From Bacteroidota bacterium (lineage in GTDB: Bacteria > Bacteroidota > Bacteroidia > Flavobacteriales > Schleiferiaceae), in assembly GCA_003385605.1 (NCBI GenBank), contig QQUU01000082.1, positions 62,001 through 126,000 on the forward strand: a stretch of 64,000 nucleotides of DNA, given 5' to 3'. Positions 1 to 9,797 of this stretch are shown piece after piece (position 1 is the stretch's first letter; each line of letters begins with the position of its first letter). Below the pieces are notes generated by a model. The model searched no databases. It was given only the letters and a program-made list of their open reading frames with translations, and was not told the DNA's origin. The translations under genes were made by a program, and so were the position numbers.

Positions 1-656
1 TCTTCAACCAAAGCTGTAGGCAAATCTCCGCCACCGAGCGGCGACCACGCCATAGGAACAATACCGTCTTTGGTGCATTGGTCGAGCGTTCCGTCGGAAA
101 AGGCCTGAAGCGCTTTTACAGAAATTTCGAGTTGATGGGTTCCAACTGGGACACTTTCACTGAGCATTTCAATCTGGCTTTTTGTGAAATTACTCACACC
201 AAAGCTGCGCACTTTTCCACTGCGATAAAGGAGCTCAAAGGCCTCGCCAATCTCGTCTGGATTCATCAGAAAATCTGGACGATGAAGCAGCAAGACATCA
301 ATATAATCTGTGCCTAGTTGTCTCAGACTGTCCTCTGCACTTTGCAATATGTGCTCTTTAGAACTGTCGTATGCCTTAATGTAGTGTTGTGGCTTATTAT
401 CACATACGCGAAGGATACCGCATTTGGTGACGATTTCCATTTGCTCGCGAAGTTCAGGATGGCTTTTTAATACTTCGCCAAATTCAGCTTCCGTAGTATG
501 GTCTCCATAAATGTCGGCATGGTCGAAAGTGGTGAAGCCTAATTCTAAGCTTTTCTCAATCATTCGCTGATAATCCGATGTCTTGAAATTCGCATCCCAG
601 ATGCCCCAACGCATGGTACCAACAACAATGTCACTCATCCAAGGAGTACTATACAT
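1..656 (-). CDS. Aldo/keto reductase, YdhF-like (3' end outside window)
   Basis: NADPH-dependent oxidoreductase of the aldo/keto reductase superfamily; the substrate cannot be read from sequence. Translating the reverse strand gives GTMRWG near the start, then DHADIYG (catalytic Asp and Tyr), VTKCG (catalytic Lys), LLLHRPD (catalytic His), GKVRSFGVSNF and MAWSPLGGG, in the order of E. coli YdhF-type enzymes. The reading frame is still open at base 1, so roughly the last third is missing. The start at 656 gives about 12 residues before the first conserved Gly, which fits the family better than the in-frame ATG at 638, although 638 is possible. It lies 37 bp downstream of an unrecognised exported protein on the same strand and may be co-transcribed with it. 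Confidence 0.9.
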   Translation of the reverse strand, partial: MYSTPWMSDIVVGTMRWGIWDANFKTSDYQRMIEKSLELGFTTFDHADIYGDHTTEAEFGEVLKSHPELREQMEIVTKCGILRVCDNKPQHYIKAYDSSKEHILQSAEDSLRQLGTDYIDVLLLHRPDFLMNPDEIGEAFELLYRSGKVRSFGVSNFTKSQIEMLSESVPVGTHQLEISVKALQAFSDGTLDQCTKDGIVPMAWSPLGGGDLPTALVE

Positions 657-693
657 AGCAAAAGTGTTAGGGGTGCAACTTAGTAAAAACCCA

Positions 694-1536
694 TTACTTG
701 ACCTTAATTACTTTGAGCCATTTTCGACCTGTTTTACGCAGTTCTATAGCTTCCATACTATGGTTGGGTCGGCCTAAAATATCAAAATGGGCATCCAGTG
801 AGAGCGTATCTATGTGGGGCTCCGTGGAAGTGCCGAGCAACTCCTCTTCAAAGTATAACTGTTGGCCAGGACAAATATCTGGATGGTCTGCACCGAGCCA
901 GTAAACCTTGTGTGGACCTCTTCCCACCAAAGTAAGTGGTTTATTACTCGCATAGAGATTCGGCGGGAAGAAGAACCAACCTTGAGCCCCAGTTGATTTC
1001 AAAGTTCCTTCCCCCACTAGGTAGATGGGATAATGTGAGCTTTTTGGCATGTGGTTTACTACCAAAGGCATACCTGCTTTGAGCAAGGTCAGTTGCGGGG
1101 CTAATGAGGTACCTGTAAAAGGCTGATCACAACACGCCATATAGGTACTCTTAAAAGCACTGTCAATAAAAAGACTGGCCTGGTATACACCCGAAGATTT
1201 ACCCGTGGTTTTCCATTCGAAATGAACGGTATCGGCATGTATTGAAAGCGACGCAACTGAAGATAAAGCGGGAAGATTTTGCAACGCCAACCCAAAGGAA
1301 ATTGAGTCTTCAGACCGAGAAGAAGGGTAGAATCGATCATTTTCGACCCAACTAAAATCAGAAGTATCGATACTTTCTAGTTCCTGCTGTACAGTTGTGG
1401 ATAACGTAAAGCTTTCAACACTTTGAGATGTAAATAGCTGTTTTTCAGCTTTTAACGATAGGTTTTGAGCTAGAAAAATAGCTGTGACGATTGTTGGGCG
1501 CCATAAAATTGGCCCCAGAAAAGGAGTGCGTTTCAT
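694..1536 (-). CDS. Hypothetical protein, probably exported
   Basis: A 280-residue protein I do not recognise. The N-terminus (basic MKRTPF, then a hydrophobic stretch to about residue 28) could be a signal peptide or membrane anchor; there is no lipobox. The rest is rich in Ser, Thr and aromatic residues with alternating hydrophobic patterns suggestive of beta structure. It contains an adjacent Cys pair (MACCDQP) and a further Cys in DICPGQ. The C-terminus is basic (GRKWLKVIKVK) and does not look like a type IX secretion sorting domain. The start at 1536 is an ATG. It is divergent from typA (92 bp between starts) and upstream of the aldo/keto reductase. The long open frame and the agreement of start and spacing support a real gene. 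Confidence 0.7.
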   Translation of the reverse strand: MKRTPFLGPILWRPTIVTAIFLAQNLSLKAEKQLFTSQSVESFTLSTTVQQELESIDTSDFSWVENDRFYPSSRSEDSISFGLALQNLPALSSVASLSIHADTVHFEWKTTGKSSGVYQASLFIDSAFKSTYMACCDQPFTGTSLAPQLTLLKAGMPLVVNHMPKSSHYPIYLVGEGTLKSTGAQGWFFFPPNLYASNKPLTLVGRGPHKVYWLGADHPDICPGQQLYFEEELLGTSTEPHIDTLSLDAHFDILGRPNHSMEAIELRKTGRKWLKVIKVK

Positions 1537-1576
1537 AATGAAGGGGTTTAGGTTAATAAAACTGCTCCTTAATAAG

Positions 1577-1608
1577 TTAGTCTACGGGGATAAAAGAGCC
1601 TACTTTTG
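1577..1608 (+). promoter_or_regulatory. Candidate typA promoter
   Basis: TACTTTTG at 1601-1608 matches the Bacteroidota -7 element TAnnTTTG. TTAG at 1577-1580 sits 20 bp upstream, an imperfect copy of the -33 TTTG. The typA ATG follows 20 bp after the -7 box. Confidence 0.45.
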
Positions 1609-1628
1609 CAGCGAAAATCACAACCCTC

Positions 1629-3422
1629 ATGAATTTGAGAAATATTGCAATTATTGCACACGTCGATCACGGTAAGACTACCCTGGTAGATAACATGTTA
1701 CACACGGCGAAACTGTTCCGTGACAACCAGCAAGTAGACGACCTTCTGCTCGATAATAATGATCTTGAGCGCGAGCGCGGGATTACCATTTTGTCGAAGA
1801 ATGTGAGCATTCGTTGGAAGGATACCAAAATCAACATCATCGATACCCCGGGTCACAGTGACTTCGGTGGTGAAGTTGAGCGTGTCTTGAACATGGCGGA
1901 CGGTGTGATTCTTTTGGTAGATGCCTTTGAGGGTCCTATGCCCCAAACGCGTTTCGTATTGCAGAAAGCACTAGCGCTAGGCAAAGTGCCTATCGTAGTC
2001 ATTAACAAAGTAGATAAGCCAAACTGTACACCAGATTTGGTACACGATCAGGTATTCGAATTATTCTTTAACCTTGATGCTACTGAGGAGCAGTTAGACT
2101 TCACGACGGTTTACGGTTCGGGTAAGGAAAAGTGGATGGGTCCAGATTGGCAAAACCCAACCGAAGACATCACCTACCTTTTAGATACTATTGTGGAAAC
2201 CATCCCAGCGCCTGAAGTATCTGAAGGTAGCCTTCAAATGCAGATCACCTCTCTTGACTTTAGCTCATTCACTGGTCGTATCGCCATTGGTCGTGTGACT
2301 CGCGGTCAAGTGAAAGAAAATATGCCTGTTGCCCTTTGCTTGCGCGACGGCAGTGTTAAGAAAGCACGCATTAAGGAGTTGATGGCCTTTGAAGGACTCG
2401 GAAAGACAAAGATCAAAGAAGCCAGCGCTGGTGAGATCGTAGCGGTTAATGGTATTGAAGGGTTTGAGATTGGTGATACCATCGCCGATGCTGAGAATCC
2501 GGAGTCGCTTCCTCACATGGAGATTGACAAGCCAACCATGAGCATGTTGTTCTCGATCAACAACTCGCCGTTCTTTGGTAAGGAAGGAAAGCACGTAACT
2601 TCTCAGAAGATTCGTGAGCGCTTGATGCAGGAGATTGAGAAAAATCTTGCGTTGCGTGTTGAGGAGACGGGGTCAGCGGACCAATTCATCGTTCACGGTC
2701 GTGGTATCCTTCACCTAGGGATTTTGATTGAAACCATGCGTCGCGAGGGCTATGAATTACAGCTCGGTATGCCGCAGGTGATCTTCAAAGAAATTGACGG
2801 TGTAAAGCACGAGCCTATCGAAGAGTTGACCGTAGACGTACCTGAAGAAACTGCAGGTAAGGTGATTGAATTGGTGACTAAAAGAAAAGGTGAACTTCTC
2901 GTGATGGAGCCTAAGAGCGACCTTACTCGCCTTGAGTTTGAGATCCCTTCACGCGGTATCATGGGCCTTAGAAATAATGTACTGACTGCAACCTCAGGGG
3001 AAGCCATTATGGCACACCGCCTCAAGGAATACCAACCGTTCAAAGGAGATATGGAACGTCGTATCTCAGGGGTATTGATTGCAAAAGAAGCCGGTAAAGC
3101 TTCGGCATACTCGTTGGACAAGCTGCAAGACCGCGGTAAGTTCTTTATCGAACCGGGTGATGAAATCTACGGTGGCCAAGTCATTGGTGAACAAAACAAG
3201 CCGGGCGACCTTGTCGTGAATCCGTGTGTGAGCAAGCAGCTCAACAACATGCGTGCTGCCGGTAAGGACGACAATACCGCCCTAGCAACGCCGATTAAAT
3301 TCTCTTTGGAGGAAGCCATGGAATACATTGGTCCAGACGAATACGTAGAGGTAACGCCTGAGAGCATTCGATTGAGAAAAATCTTATTGAACGAGCACGA
3401 TAGAAAGCGTGCCTCGAGATAA
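1629..3422 (+). CDS. typA: Translational GTPase TypA/BipA
   Basis: Ribosome-associated GTPase of the EF-G/LepA class, implicated in stress and cold adaptation and in 50S assembly. At 597 residues it has the family's usual length. G1 is AHVDHGKT (residues 10-17), G3 is DTPGHSDFGG and G4 is NKVDKP; domain II and the EF-G-like domains III and V follow, with the TypA-specific C-terminal domain ending in a basic tail. The ATG at 1629 gives the canonical N-terminus (MNLRNIAIIAHVDHGK). It appears monocistronic: its own candidate promoter lies just upstream and a hairpin terminator lies 30 bp after the stop. Confidence 0.97.
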   Translation: MNLRNIAIIAHVDHGKTTLVDNMLHTAKLFRDNQQVDDLLLDNNDLERERGITILSKNVSIRWKDTKINIIDTPGHSDFGGEVERVLNMADGVILLVDAFEGPMPQTRFVLQKALALGKVPIVVINKVDKPNCTPDLVHDQVFELFFNLDATEEQLDFTTVYGSGKEKWMGPDWQNPTEDITYLLDTIVETIPAPEVSEGSLQMQITSLDFSSFTGRIAIGRVTRGQVKENMPVALCLRDGSVKKARIKELMAFEGLGKTKIKEASAGEIVAVNGIEGFEIGDTIADAENPESLPHMEIDKPTMSMLFSINNSPFFGKEGKHVTSQKIRERLMQEIEKNLALRVEETGSADQFIVHGRGILHLGILIETMRREGYELQLGMPQVIFKEIDGVKHEPIEELTVDVPEETAGKVIELVTKRKGELLVMEPKSDLTRLEFEIPSRGIMGLRNNVLTATSGEAIMAHRLKEYQPFKGDMERRISGVLIAKEAGKASAYSLDKLQDRGKFFIEPGDEIYGGQVIGEQNKPGDLVVNPCVSKQLNNMRAAGKDDNTALATPIKFSLEEAMEYIGPDEYVEVTPESIRLRKILLNEHDRKRASR

Positions 3423-3452
3423 AAGCAATGCCTAAACTGGCCCGCCTAAACC

Positions 3453-3485
3453 AAAAAGCCTCGCAATTAGCGGGGCTTTTTTTAT
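3453..3485. terminator. Bidirectional terminator between typA and mutB
   Basis: GCCTCGC and GCGGGGC form a 7-bp stem with one G-U pair around a 5-nt AATTA loop. Runs of A and T flank both sides, so it can serve both convergent genes. The mutB stop codon lies inside the T-run. Confidence 0.85.
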
Positions 3486-5542
3486 TCTTCCATCATAAGA
3501 TGAAGGATAGCACCGGCCGCTTTAGCTATGGGTGTGCCTGGTCCAAAGATGCCTGCAACGCCTTGGTTGTACAAGAACTCATAATCTTGTGCAGGAATAA
3601 CTCCGCCAACGATGACCATGATGTCTTCACGACCCAATTCCTTTAGCGCTTCCATCACTGCTGGGACGAGCGTTTTATGTCCCGCCGCCAGCGAGCTTAC
3701 ACCAAGAATATGCACGTCGTTCTCCACCGCCTGCCTCGCAGCCTCCTTCGGCGTTTGAAAGAGCGGTCCCATATCAACGTCAAAACCTAAGTCGGCAAAT
3801 GAGGTAGCCACCACTTTGGCACCGCGGTCATGACCGTCCTGTCCCATTTTGGCAACCATGATTCGTGGCCTGCGTCCCTCCTTCTTTGCAAAAGCATCCG
3901 ACGCTTCGCGCGCGTTTTCAAAATCTTCGTTTTGTACCATCTCCTTCGAATATACGCCACTAATGGTCTTTGTCGTCGCCTTGTAACGGCCCCATTTATT
4001 TTCTAATGCCGATGAAATCTCTCCTAAGGTCGCACGGACCTTCGCTGCCTCTACCGCAAGGCCAAGTAAATTTTCTACTCCCTCTGCAGCGGCTTCTATG
4101 GCCTTGAGGGCTTCAGTAACGGCCTGTTCGTCTCTTTCGGCCTTTAAGACTTTCAGTCCTTCCAATTGTTGCTCGCGAACCTCATCCCCTTTGACTTCTA
4201 GGATATCTATGTTCGCACGGTCAGTCGTTTTGAAGGCGTTGACTCCTACAATGATATCTGTAGCTCCGTCGATACGCGCCTGCTTTTTCGCTGCAGCCTC
4301 TTCAATGCGCATTTTTGGAATTCCGGCTTCGATAGCCTTGGTCATACCGCCCAGCTCGTCCACCTCGCTCATCAAAGATTCAGCGCGTGCGATCAGATCG
4401 GCTGTAAGTTTTTCGATATAGTAAGAACCACCCCACGGATCTGCCGTAAAGGTGATGTCTGTTTCTTTTTGAAGATGCAACTGCGTATTGCGAGCAATCC
4501 GCGCCGAGAAATCGGTAGGTAATGCGATTGCCTCGTCCAAAGAGTTGGTGTGTAAGCTCTGTGTACCACCCATAGTTGCCGCCATGGCTTCAATCGCCGT
4601 GCGCGTCACATTGTTGAATGGGTCTTGCTCGGTGAGCGACCATCCAGAAGTCTGACTGTGCGTTCGCAGCGCCATAGATTTAGGATGCTTGGCCCCTAAA
4701 GCTTTCATGTGTTTTGCCCACAGGAATCGAGCTGCACGCATTTTAGCAATCTCCATGAATGGATTCATGCCTATGCCCCAAAAGAAGCTCAAGCGCGGTG
4801 CAAAGGCATCGATGTCCAATCCCGCTGCCATTCCCGTCTTTACATATTCTAAACCGTCACAAAGCGTGTAGGCCATCTCAATATCGGCTGTGGCACCAGC
4901 CTCCTGCATGTGGTAGCCCGAGATGGATATGCTGTTGAACTTCGGCATATTTTCGCTCGTGTAGGCGAAGATGTCCGAGATGATGCGCATGCTTTCCTTA
5001 GGCGGATAGATGTAGGTATTGCGCACCATAAATTCTTTGAGGATGTCGTTCTGTATGGTTCCGCTAAGCTGCTCCAACGATACGCCTTGCTCTAGTGCTG
5101 CCACAATGTAAAAGGCCATCACCGGCAAAACTGCACCGTTCATCGTCATGGAAACGGACATCTTATCCAACGGAATACCGTCAAAAAGCACTTTCATGTC
5201 TTCCACAGAATCAATAGCCACTCCGGCCTTTCCGACATCGCCCATCACACGCTCGTGATCGCTGTCGTAGCCGCGGTGTGTGGCCAAATCAAAGGCAACA
5301 GACAATCCCTTTTGTCCCGCAGCTAAATTTCTGCGGTAAAAGGCATTGGATTCAGTAGCCGTCGAAAAACCGGCGTACTGGCGGATGGTCCAAGGGCGTC
5401 CCACATACATGGTAGCATAAGGACCGCGCACATACGGCGGCTCACCCGGTAAGGTACCTACGTGAGTGGCGTCCTTTAAATCTTCAGGTCCGTACGAAGC
5501 TTTGACTTCGATCTGCTCAGGTGTATTCCAAGTGTTCGACAT
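3482..5542 (-). CDS. mutB: Methylmalonyl-CoA mutase, large (catalytic) subunit
   Basis: Adenosylcobalamin-dependent isomerase that interconverts (R)-methylmalonyl-CoA and succinyl-CoA, the last step of propionate catabolism, or the reverse direction in propionate formation. The 686-residue protein has an N-terminal TIM barrel, with substrate-binding motifs such as [18 protein letters not shown] and [10 protein letters not shown]. The C-terminal Rossmann-like cobalamin domain starts near residue 560 and carries DGHDRG (569-574; His571 is the predicted lower cobalt ligand), VSSLAAGH and VIVGGVIP. It is 6 bp downstream of the small-subunit gene, and the two subunits should form a heterodimer. 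The ATG at 5542 gives a normal N-terminus. Confidence 0.97.
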   Translation of the reverse strand: MSNTWNTPEQIEVKASYGPEDLKDATHVGTLPGEPPYVRGPYATMYVGRPWTIRQYAGFSTATESNAFYRRNLAAGQKGLSVAFDLATHRGYDSDHERVMGDVGKAGVAIDSVEDMKVLFDGIPLDKMSVSMTMNGAVLPVMAFYIVAALEQGVSLEQLSGTIQNDILKEFMVRNTYIYPPKESMRIISDIFAYTSENMPKFNSISISGYHMQEAGATADIEMAYTLCDGLEYVKTGMAAGLDIDAFAPRLSFFWGIGMNPFMEIAKMRAARFLWAKHMKALGAKHPKSMALRTHSQTSGWSLTEQDPFNNVTRTAIEAMAATMGGTQSLHTNSLDEAIALPTDFSARIARNTQLHLQKETDITFTADPWGGSYYIEKLTADLIARAESLMSEVDELGGMTKAIEAGIPKMRIEEAAAKKQARIDGATDIIVGVNAFKTTDRANIDILEVKGDEVREQQLEGLKVLKAERDEQAVTEALKAIEAAAEGVENLLGLAVEAAKVRATLGEISSALENKWGRYKATTKTISGVYSKEMVQNEDFENAREASDAFAKKEGRRPRIMVAKMGQDGHDRGAKVVATSFADLGFDVDMGPLFQTPKEAARQAVENDVHILGVSSLAAGHKTLVPAVMEALKELGREDIMVIVGGVIPAQDYEFLYNQGVAGIFGPGTPIAKAAGAILHLMMEE

Positions 5543-5548
5543 GCTCCG

Positions 5549-6826
5549 TTATTTACTGTTGTGACGTTCTGTTTCCAATTCAGCCGCCCAGCGCACAGCG
5601 CGTAATGGCTCAATCTCCTTGTCCGTATGTTTCTCCTGATGGGCGGCTCTTGTACCTCTTTTCGAAGCCTTCATTCCCTCCGGCAGCTCTTCGCCATCCA
5701 AAGGATATAAATTCACCCCCAAGACCTCTTCAGGCATGGCAGTACTTACCTCACTATCAATGCGGTCTTGTACCCAACCCTTCTTCAAGGCCTCAACCAA
5801 ACCGCCGAGCGAACGTACTTCATTCAAAATGGCTGTAGCCTCTGCAACTAACTCTGCCGTCTTGTTTTCAATAAAGTAGGAACCTGCAGCAGGATCCATC
5901 ACCCGGTCCATACCGCTCTCATAGGCCAACATAAAATGCTGATTCAAGGCCAAGCGCTCCCCTTCCGGGTCTGCCCAGGTGGCAACGCTATTGTACGGGC
6001 GAATCTGCACGGCATCTGCACCCCCAGCAATAGCACCAAAGGCCGCGGAGGTAGCGCGCAACAGGTTCGTATGCATATCATACCCACTCTGATGGGTGGT
6101 CGAAGTCTCTGAATAGATTTCTAAATGCACCTCGGGCAAATCATACTCTTCCAACAACTGCTTCCACAATAGTCGGAGGGCGCGGTGCTTCGCGATTTCT
6201 TCGAACATGTAAGTGCCGGCGGTGAGTGCTGCCCAGTACTGCTCGAGGCCCACTTCGCCGAAGGTGGAGAGGTAGAAATCGAGGTGGGCGGCAGCCAAAC
6301 CAAGCTGCGTTGCAGCGGAAGCACCGCATGCGCCATAGAAATTGGCATTGGCACACATGAATTTCATGCCCTTGGGTGCTAGGCGGGTAAGCTCGCCCAG
6401 TTCGTACATCTTCTCCTCGTGCCAAACACCGGTTCGCGCGGCAATTTCTACGGGATCAATATTGATAAAGCCACGGAGTTTACTCGCCGGTATGATCTCA
6501 TTGTGCGCGTGGTGCAACAAGGCTTCCATGACCGCAGGGCCACTGCCCTCGATAACGAGGCCAAGGTTGATGTATTCTAACTGAATGTCTTTTAAAATGC
6601 GCGGCAAGTAATGCTCATCGGTGAGGTAGAAAAGCAGGCCGGAAGCGCCATGGCCCAGGCGCTGCAGTGCCCAATCGTTGGCTGCAAATTCTTTATCCAC
6701 AAGGTGCTCTTGCACCATGGTCCACCAAGGCTGGGCTCGAAAGCCGGGATTGTTTTGTGGTCCTGAAGTGTAAAGCGGTTCTACTGCGGTTCCGTGTGGA
6801 TAGGTTCTTTTAGTGGTTTCACTCAT
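5549..6826 (-). CDS. mutA: Methylmalonyl-CoA mutase, small subunit without B12 domain
   Basis: Non-catalytic partner of MutB. The 425 residues align to the mutase TIM-barrel half only (for example HQSGYDMHTN, YNSVATWADPEGERLALNQH, MDPAAGSYFIE). The protein ends soon after the barrel in a charged tail, without the DxHxxG cobalamin motif or Rossmann domain that the roughly 600-residue small subunits of actinobacteria keep in degenerate form. Its start overlaps the end of the preceding divIC-like gene by 8 bp, and mutB follows after 6 bp, which implies tight co-translation. No frameshift was seen that would restore a lost domain, since the mutB start follows at once. Confidence 0.93.
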   Translation of the reverse strand: MSETTKRTYPHGTAVEPLYTSGPQNNPGFRAQPWWTMVQEHLVDKEFAANDWALQRLGHGASGLLFYLTDEHYLPRILKDIQLEYINLGLVIEGSGPAVMEALLHHAHNEIIPASKLRGFINIDPVEIAARTGVWHEEKMYELGELTRLAPKGMKFMCANANFYGACGASAATQLGLAAAHLDFYLSTFGEVGLEQYWAALTAGTYMFEEIAKHRALRLLWKQLLEEYDLPEVHLEIYSETSTTHQSGYDMHTNLLRATSAAFGAIAGGADAVQIRPYNSVATWADPEGERLALNQHFMLAYESGMDRVMDPAAGSYFIENKTAELVAEATAILNEVRSLGGLVEALKKGWVQDRIDSEVSTAMPEEVLGVNLYPLDGEELPEGMKASKRGTRAAHQEKHTDKEIEPLRAVRWAAELETERHNSK

Positions 6827-7136
6827 CAGATGAGTTCTGGGTTTCTATGATGGTTACAGTTTCGCCTTCTTTGTGCATCCCGAAATTTTCTCGGGCGTAG
6901 GTTTCAAAGGCTTCAGGATTTGTATTCAGCTGCTGAAGAAGCTCACGGTCGTGATCTAGAGAAGTTTCATAGAACTCGATATCCGCTTCCAAGGATTCAA
7001 TCTGCTCGTCCAATTCCGAATGGATAAAGTAATTGTTGGCATCCAAGAACACCATCCATACGGCAAACAATAGTCCCGTTAGGACGTATTGATTGAGCAA
7101 AATTTTAAGCACAGGATGTTCTAGGAATTTCTTCAT
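6819..7136 (-). CDS. FtsB/DivIC-type septum formation initiator
   Basis: Small bitopic cell-division protein that pairs with FtsL/FtsQ homologues at the septum. The 105-residue protein has a short cytoplasmic N-terminus, one membrane segment (about residues 17-31), a coiled coil (about 40-70, DEQIESLEADIEFYE) and the family's signature near the end (EAFETYARENFGM). It sits between an ABC exporter gene (31 bp upstream) and mutA (8-bp overlap). Coupling of this division gene to methylmalonyl-CoA mutase genes is, to my knowledge, common in Bacteroidota. Confidence 0.88.
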   Translation of the reverse strand: MKKFLEHPVLKILLNQYVLTGLLFAVWMVFLDANNYFIHSELDEQIESLEADIEFYETSLDHDRELLQQLNTNPEAFETYARENFGMHKEGETVTIIETQNSSDE

Positions 7137-7167
7137 TGGTTTAAAATTACGAATTGGACCCCGAAAT

Positions 7168-8988
7168 CTACCCCTCCTCTGAAGGATTCTCTGCTAAAGT
7201 GTTGTCTCCCTTTCCTACGTTTTGAAGCTTGACCAATTCTGAATAGATGCCGCCTCTATCAATCAGCGCATCGTGGGTGCCGCGTTCTGCAACCTCCCCC
7301 TGGTTCAACACTAGAATGTGATCGGCGTTTCGAATGGTGGATAGTCGGTGGGCAATAACCACTGAGGTACGGCCTTTCATCAAGCGGTCCAAGGCCTCCT
7401 GCACGAGCTGTTCACTCTCGCTATCTAAGGCGCTCGTTGCCTCGTCGAGGATGAGCAATTGAGGATCTTTGAGCAGTGCTCTCGCGATGGCAATGCGTTG
7501 GCGCTGGCCGCCACTAAGCTGCACACCGCGCTCCCCAACAGTAGTCTCCAGGCCTTCTGGGAAGCCCGAAATAAACTCCCAAGCATTGGCCTGCTTCGCC
7601 GCGTCGATAATTTGTTCTTCGCTCGCCTGCGTATCGCCGTAGGCAATGTTCTCACGTATACTTCCGCCAAAGAGCAATACATCCTGAGGGACGAAGGCCA
7701 ACGCACCGCGCCATGCCTTTAGATCGATGTCGGAAAGCGGCGTATTGCCAACGGTCACTTCACCAGTATCCACAGTATAGAAGCGCATCAATAGCGAGGC
7801 AATGGTACTCTTACCAGAACCGCTGCGCCCAACAAGTGCAAGGGTTTTGCCCGGCTGAAGATCAAACGATACCGATTTTAACACCGGAACATCACTACGC
7901 GACGGGTAGCTAAAGTGTACGTCCTTGAAAGCAATATCGGCCACCTCAGCATGAGCTGCAGGAACAGCATCTGCATCCATTTCAGGCTCCTCTTCCATCA
8001 ATCCGAAGATGGTTTCGGTAGCACCGATGGCCTTTTGCAACTGTGCATATACAGAAGCCAAACCACCTATGGAACCTCCAATGAACAGGGCATACAAAAT
8101 GAATTCATTGAGCTTTTCTGCCGCTAGTTGGCCTTCGTGCACCATGTCAGCCCCAAACCAAATGATTAGGGCTATAGCACCAAAGAGGCCAAAAGTGATG
8201 AAGCTGGCAAAGGCACCGCGGTAATAACCGCCCTTTACCGCTAATCCAACTACGGCGCTGATGCGCTTGGCGTAGCGGCTGCGCTCCCAAGTCTCGTTGG
8301 CGAAGGCCTTCACGGTCTGAATACCTGCAAAGGTTTCTTCAACGATGGTGTTTGAAGCGGCCACCTCATCCTGCACTTTCTTGGCGTATTTTCTGATGAA
8401 TCGGCCAAAAATGATGGTCACGATAATCAGCGGTGGAATGACCGCGACAATAAATAAAGTCAGCTTGATGGAGGTAAAAGCGAGGATGGCAATACCACCA
8501 ACTACCATAGAAATACCACGTAGAAATTCAGCCAAGGTGGTTGTTAGCGTCTCCCCAATCTGGGAGGTATCGGAAGCCACACGCGAGTTCAACTCTCCCA
8601 CGCGCTTGGCGGAAAAGAAACTCATCGGCAAATGGATCAATCGGCTGTAGAGATCTTCACGAATGGCGGCAAGCGCTCGTTCGGTAACCATCACAAAAAT
8701 GACCACACGGAAAAAACTCGCCACACTCTGTACGAGCAAGAGCCCCATCATCATGAGCATATTGTCCCCGAGGTTTTCAGGAGTAGACGACATCAACCCT
8801 CCCAAAAGTTTTGGGAACAACAAGGAGGTAATCATGGTTACAATAAGGAACACGAATCCCAAAGCCCAAAGGCCCTTGTTAGGACCAACGTAGGCGAAGA
8901 TTTTAGTGAGCTGACGAAGGTCGCTCATCTTAAGCGGTTTGCGCTTTTTATCTGCCTTTGGGTCCGATTCCGTAGTTCTTTCACTCAT
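7168..8988 (-). CDS. ABC exporter, fused permease/ATPase (MsbA-like)
   Basis: Half-transporter with an N-terminal six-helix exporter domain (about residues 35-330) and a C-terminal nucleotide-binding domain. Walker A is [11 protein letters not shown], the signature is [16 protein letters not shown] and Walker B is [12 protein letters not shown]; the H-loop is VIAHRLSTI. At 606 residues it fits the MsbA/BmrA type, which usually exports lipids or drugs as a homodimer. The actual substrate is not evident. It is the first gene of a probable operon with the DivIC-like gene, mutA and mutB. Its start is 52 bp from the divergent menaquinone methyltransferase gene. Confidence 0.93.
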   Translation of the reverse strand: MSERTTESDPKADKKRKPLKMSDLRQLTKIFAYVGPNKGLWALGFVFLIVTMITSLLFPKLLGGLMSSTPENLGDNMLMMMGLLLVQSVASFFRVVIFVMVTERALAAIREDLYSRLIHLPMSFFSAKRVGELNSRVASDTSQIGETLTTTLAEFLRGISMVVGGIAILAFTSIKLTLFIVAVIPPLIIVTIIFGRFIRKYAKKVQDEVAASNTIVEETFAGIQTVKAFANETWERSRYAKRISAVVGLAVKGGYYRGAFASFITFGLFGAIALIIWFGADMVHEGQLAAEKLNEFILYALFIGGSIGGLASVYAQLQKAIGATETIFGLMEEEPEMDADAVPAAHAEVADIAFKDVHFSYPSRSDVPVLKSVSFDLQPGKTLALVGRSGSGKSTIASLLMRFYTVDTGEVTVGNTPLSDIDLKAWRGALAFVPQDVLLFGGSIRENIAYGDTQASEEQIIDAAKQANAWEFISGFPEGLETTVGERGVQLSGGQRQRIAIARALLKDPQLLILDEATSALDSESEQLVQEALDRLMKGRTSVVIAHRLSTIRNADHILVLNQGEVAERGTHDALIDRGGIYSELVKLQNVGKGDNTLAENPSEEG

Positions 8989-9013
8989 ACCGGCGAAGTT
9001 ACGGCTTATGACC

Positions 9014-9021
9014 TACCTTTG
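9014..9021 (+). promoter_or_regulatory. Candidate -7 element for ubiE/menG
   Basis: TACCTTTG matches TAnnTTTG and lies 19 bp before the ATG at 9041. No good -33 TTG was found at the usual distance, so this is a partial match. Confidence 0.35.
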
Positions 9022-9040
9022 CCACCGAAAATTTTACCAA

Positions 9041-9775
9041 ATGGCGGGAGCAGAAAACATCAAACCCTACCACGACAGCGAAGCTGAAAAGAAGGAACAA
9101 GTAGCAGAAATGTTCAACAACATTTCAAAGCGTTACGATCTGTTGAATCACCTCTTATCCTTAAACATTGATAAGGGTTGGCGCCGCAAGGTCGTTCGTA
9201 TGATCAAGGCCGATTCTCCTTCGGTAGTTCTCGACGTTGCCACAGGTACCGCAGACCTTGCCATTGCCCTAGCCAAGGGCACAGGTGCCGACATCACAGG
9301 CGCTGATATCAGCGAAGGAATGCTCAGCGTGGGGCGCGAAAAAGTAGCGAAGAAAGGGCTCGCCAAAAAGATTGTGCTTGAACTGGGCGATAGTGAAAAC
9401 CTGCCCTACCCAGATAACACCTTTGATGCCATCACAGTGGCTTTCGGGGTGCGTAACTTCCAAAACCTACACAACGGTTTGAAGGACATGGCGCGTGTGT
9501 TGAAGCCGGGCGGTCAATTGGTCGTGCTTGAATTTAGCCAACCGCAGTATTTCCCGTTCAAACAGATCTACTGGTTTTACTTCAAGGCCATCCTTCCTAC
9601 TGTAGGCAAATTGGTCAGCAAAGATCCAAGAGCGTACACCTACCTGCCGGAGAGTGTGGCAGCATTCCCGTACGGTAAGGCCTTCGAAACTGAATTGGAG
9701 AAAGCTGGCTTAAAGCCAACGAAGACGCAGCCGGTAACATTCGGAATTGCATCAATATATCAAGCAAGAAAATAA
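9041..9775 (+). CDS. menG: Demethylmenaquinone methyltransferase (UbiE/MenG)
   Basis: SAM-dependent methyltransferase for the last step of menaquinone synthesis; Bacteroidota normally use menaquinone, so MenG is the likelier role. SAM motif I is [14 protein letters not shown], followed by [20 protein letters not shown]-like [10 protein letters not shown] and [13 protein letters not shown], and the C-terminal [10 protein letters not shown] is typical. The frame is open from 8939, but the ATG at 9041 gives the usual 244 residues and lies after a candidate -7 box; the upstream 34 residues have no family resemblance and overlap the divergent gene. porT follows 22 bp downstream, a neighbourhood I know from other Bacteroidota. 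Confidence 0.95.
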   Translation: MAGAENIKPYHDSEAEKKEQVAEMFNNISKRYDLLNHLLSLNIDKGWRRKVVRMIKADSPSVVLDVATGTADLAIALAKGTGADITGADISEGMLSVGREKVAKKGLAKKIVLELGDSENLPYPDNTFDAITVAFGVRNFQNLHNGLKDMARVLKPGGQLVVLEFSQPQYFPFKQIYWFYFKAILPTVGKLVSKDPRAYTYLPESVAAFPYGKAFETELEKAGLKPTKTQPVTFGIASIYQARK

Positions 9776-9797
9776 GCCAACAAGCGTTATTTAGCTG

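Noticed and set aside
8939-9040. N-terminal extension of the menaquinone methyltransferase from an upstream ATG
   Set aside because: The 34 extra residues overlap the divergent ABC gene, lack family similarity, and precede the candidate -7 box.
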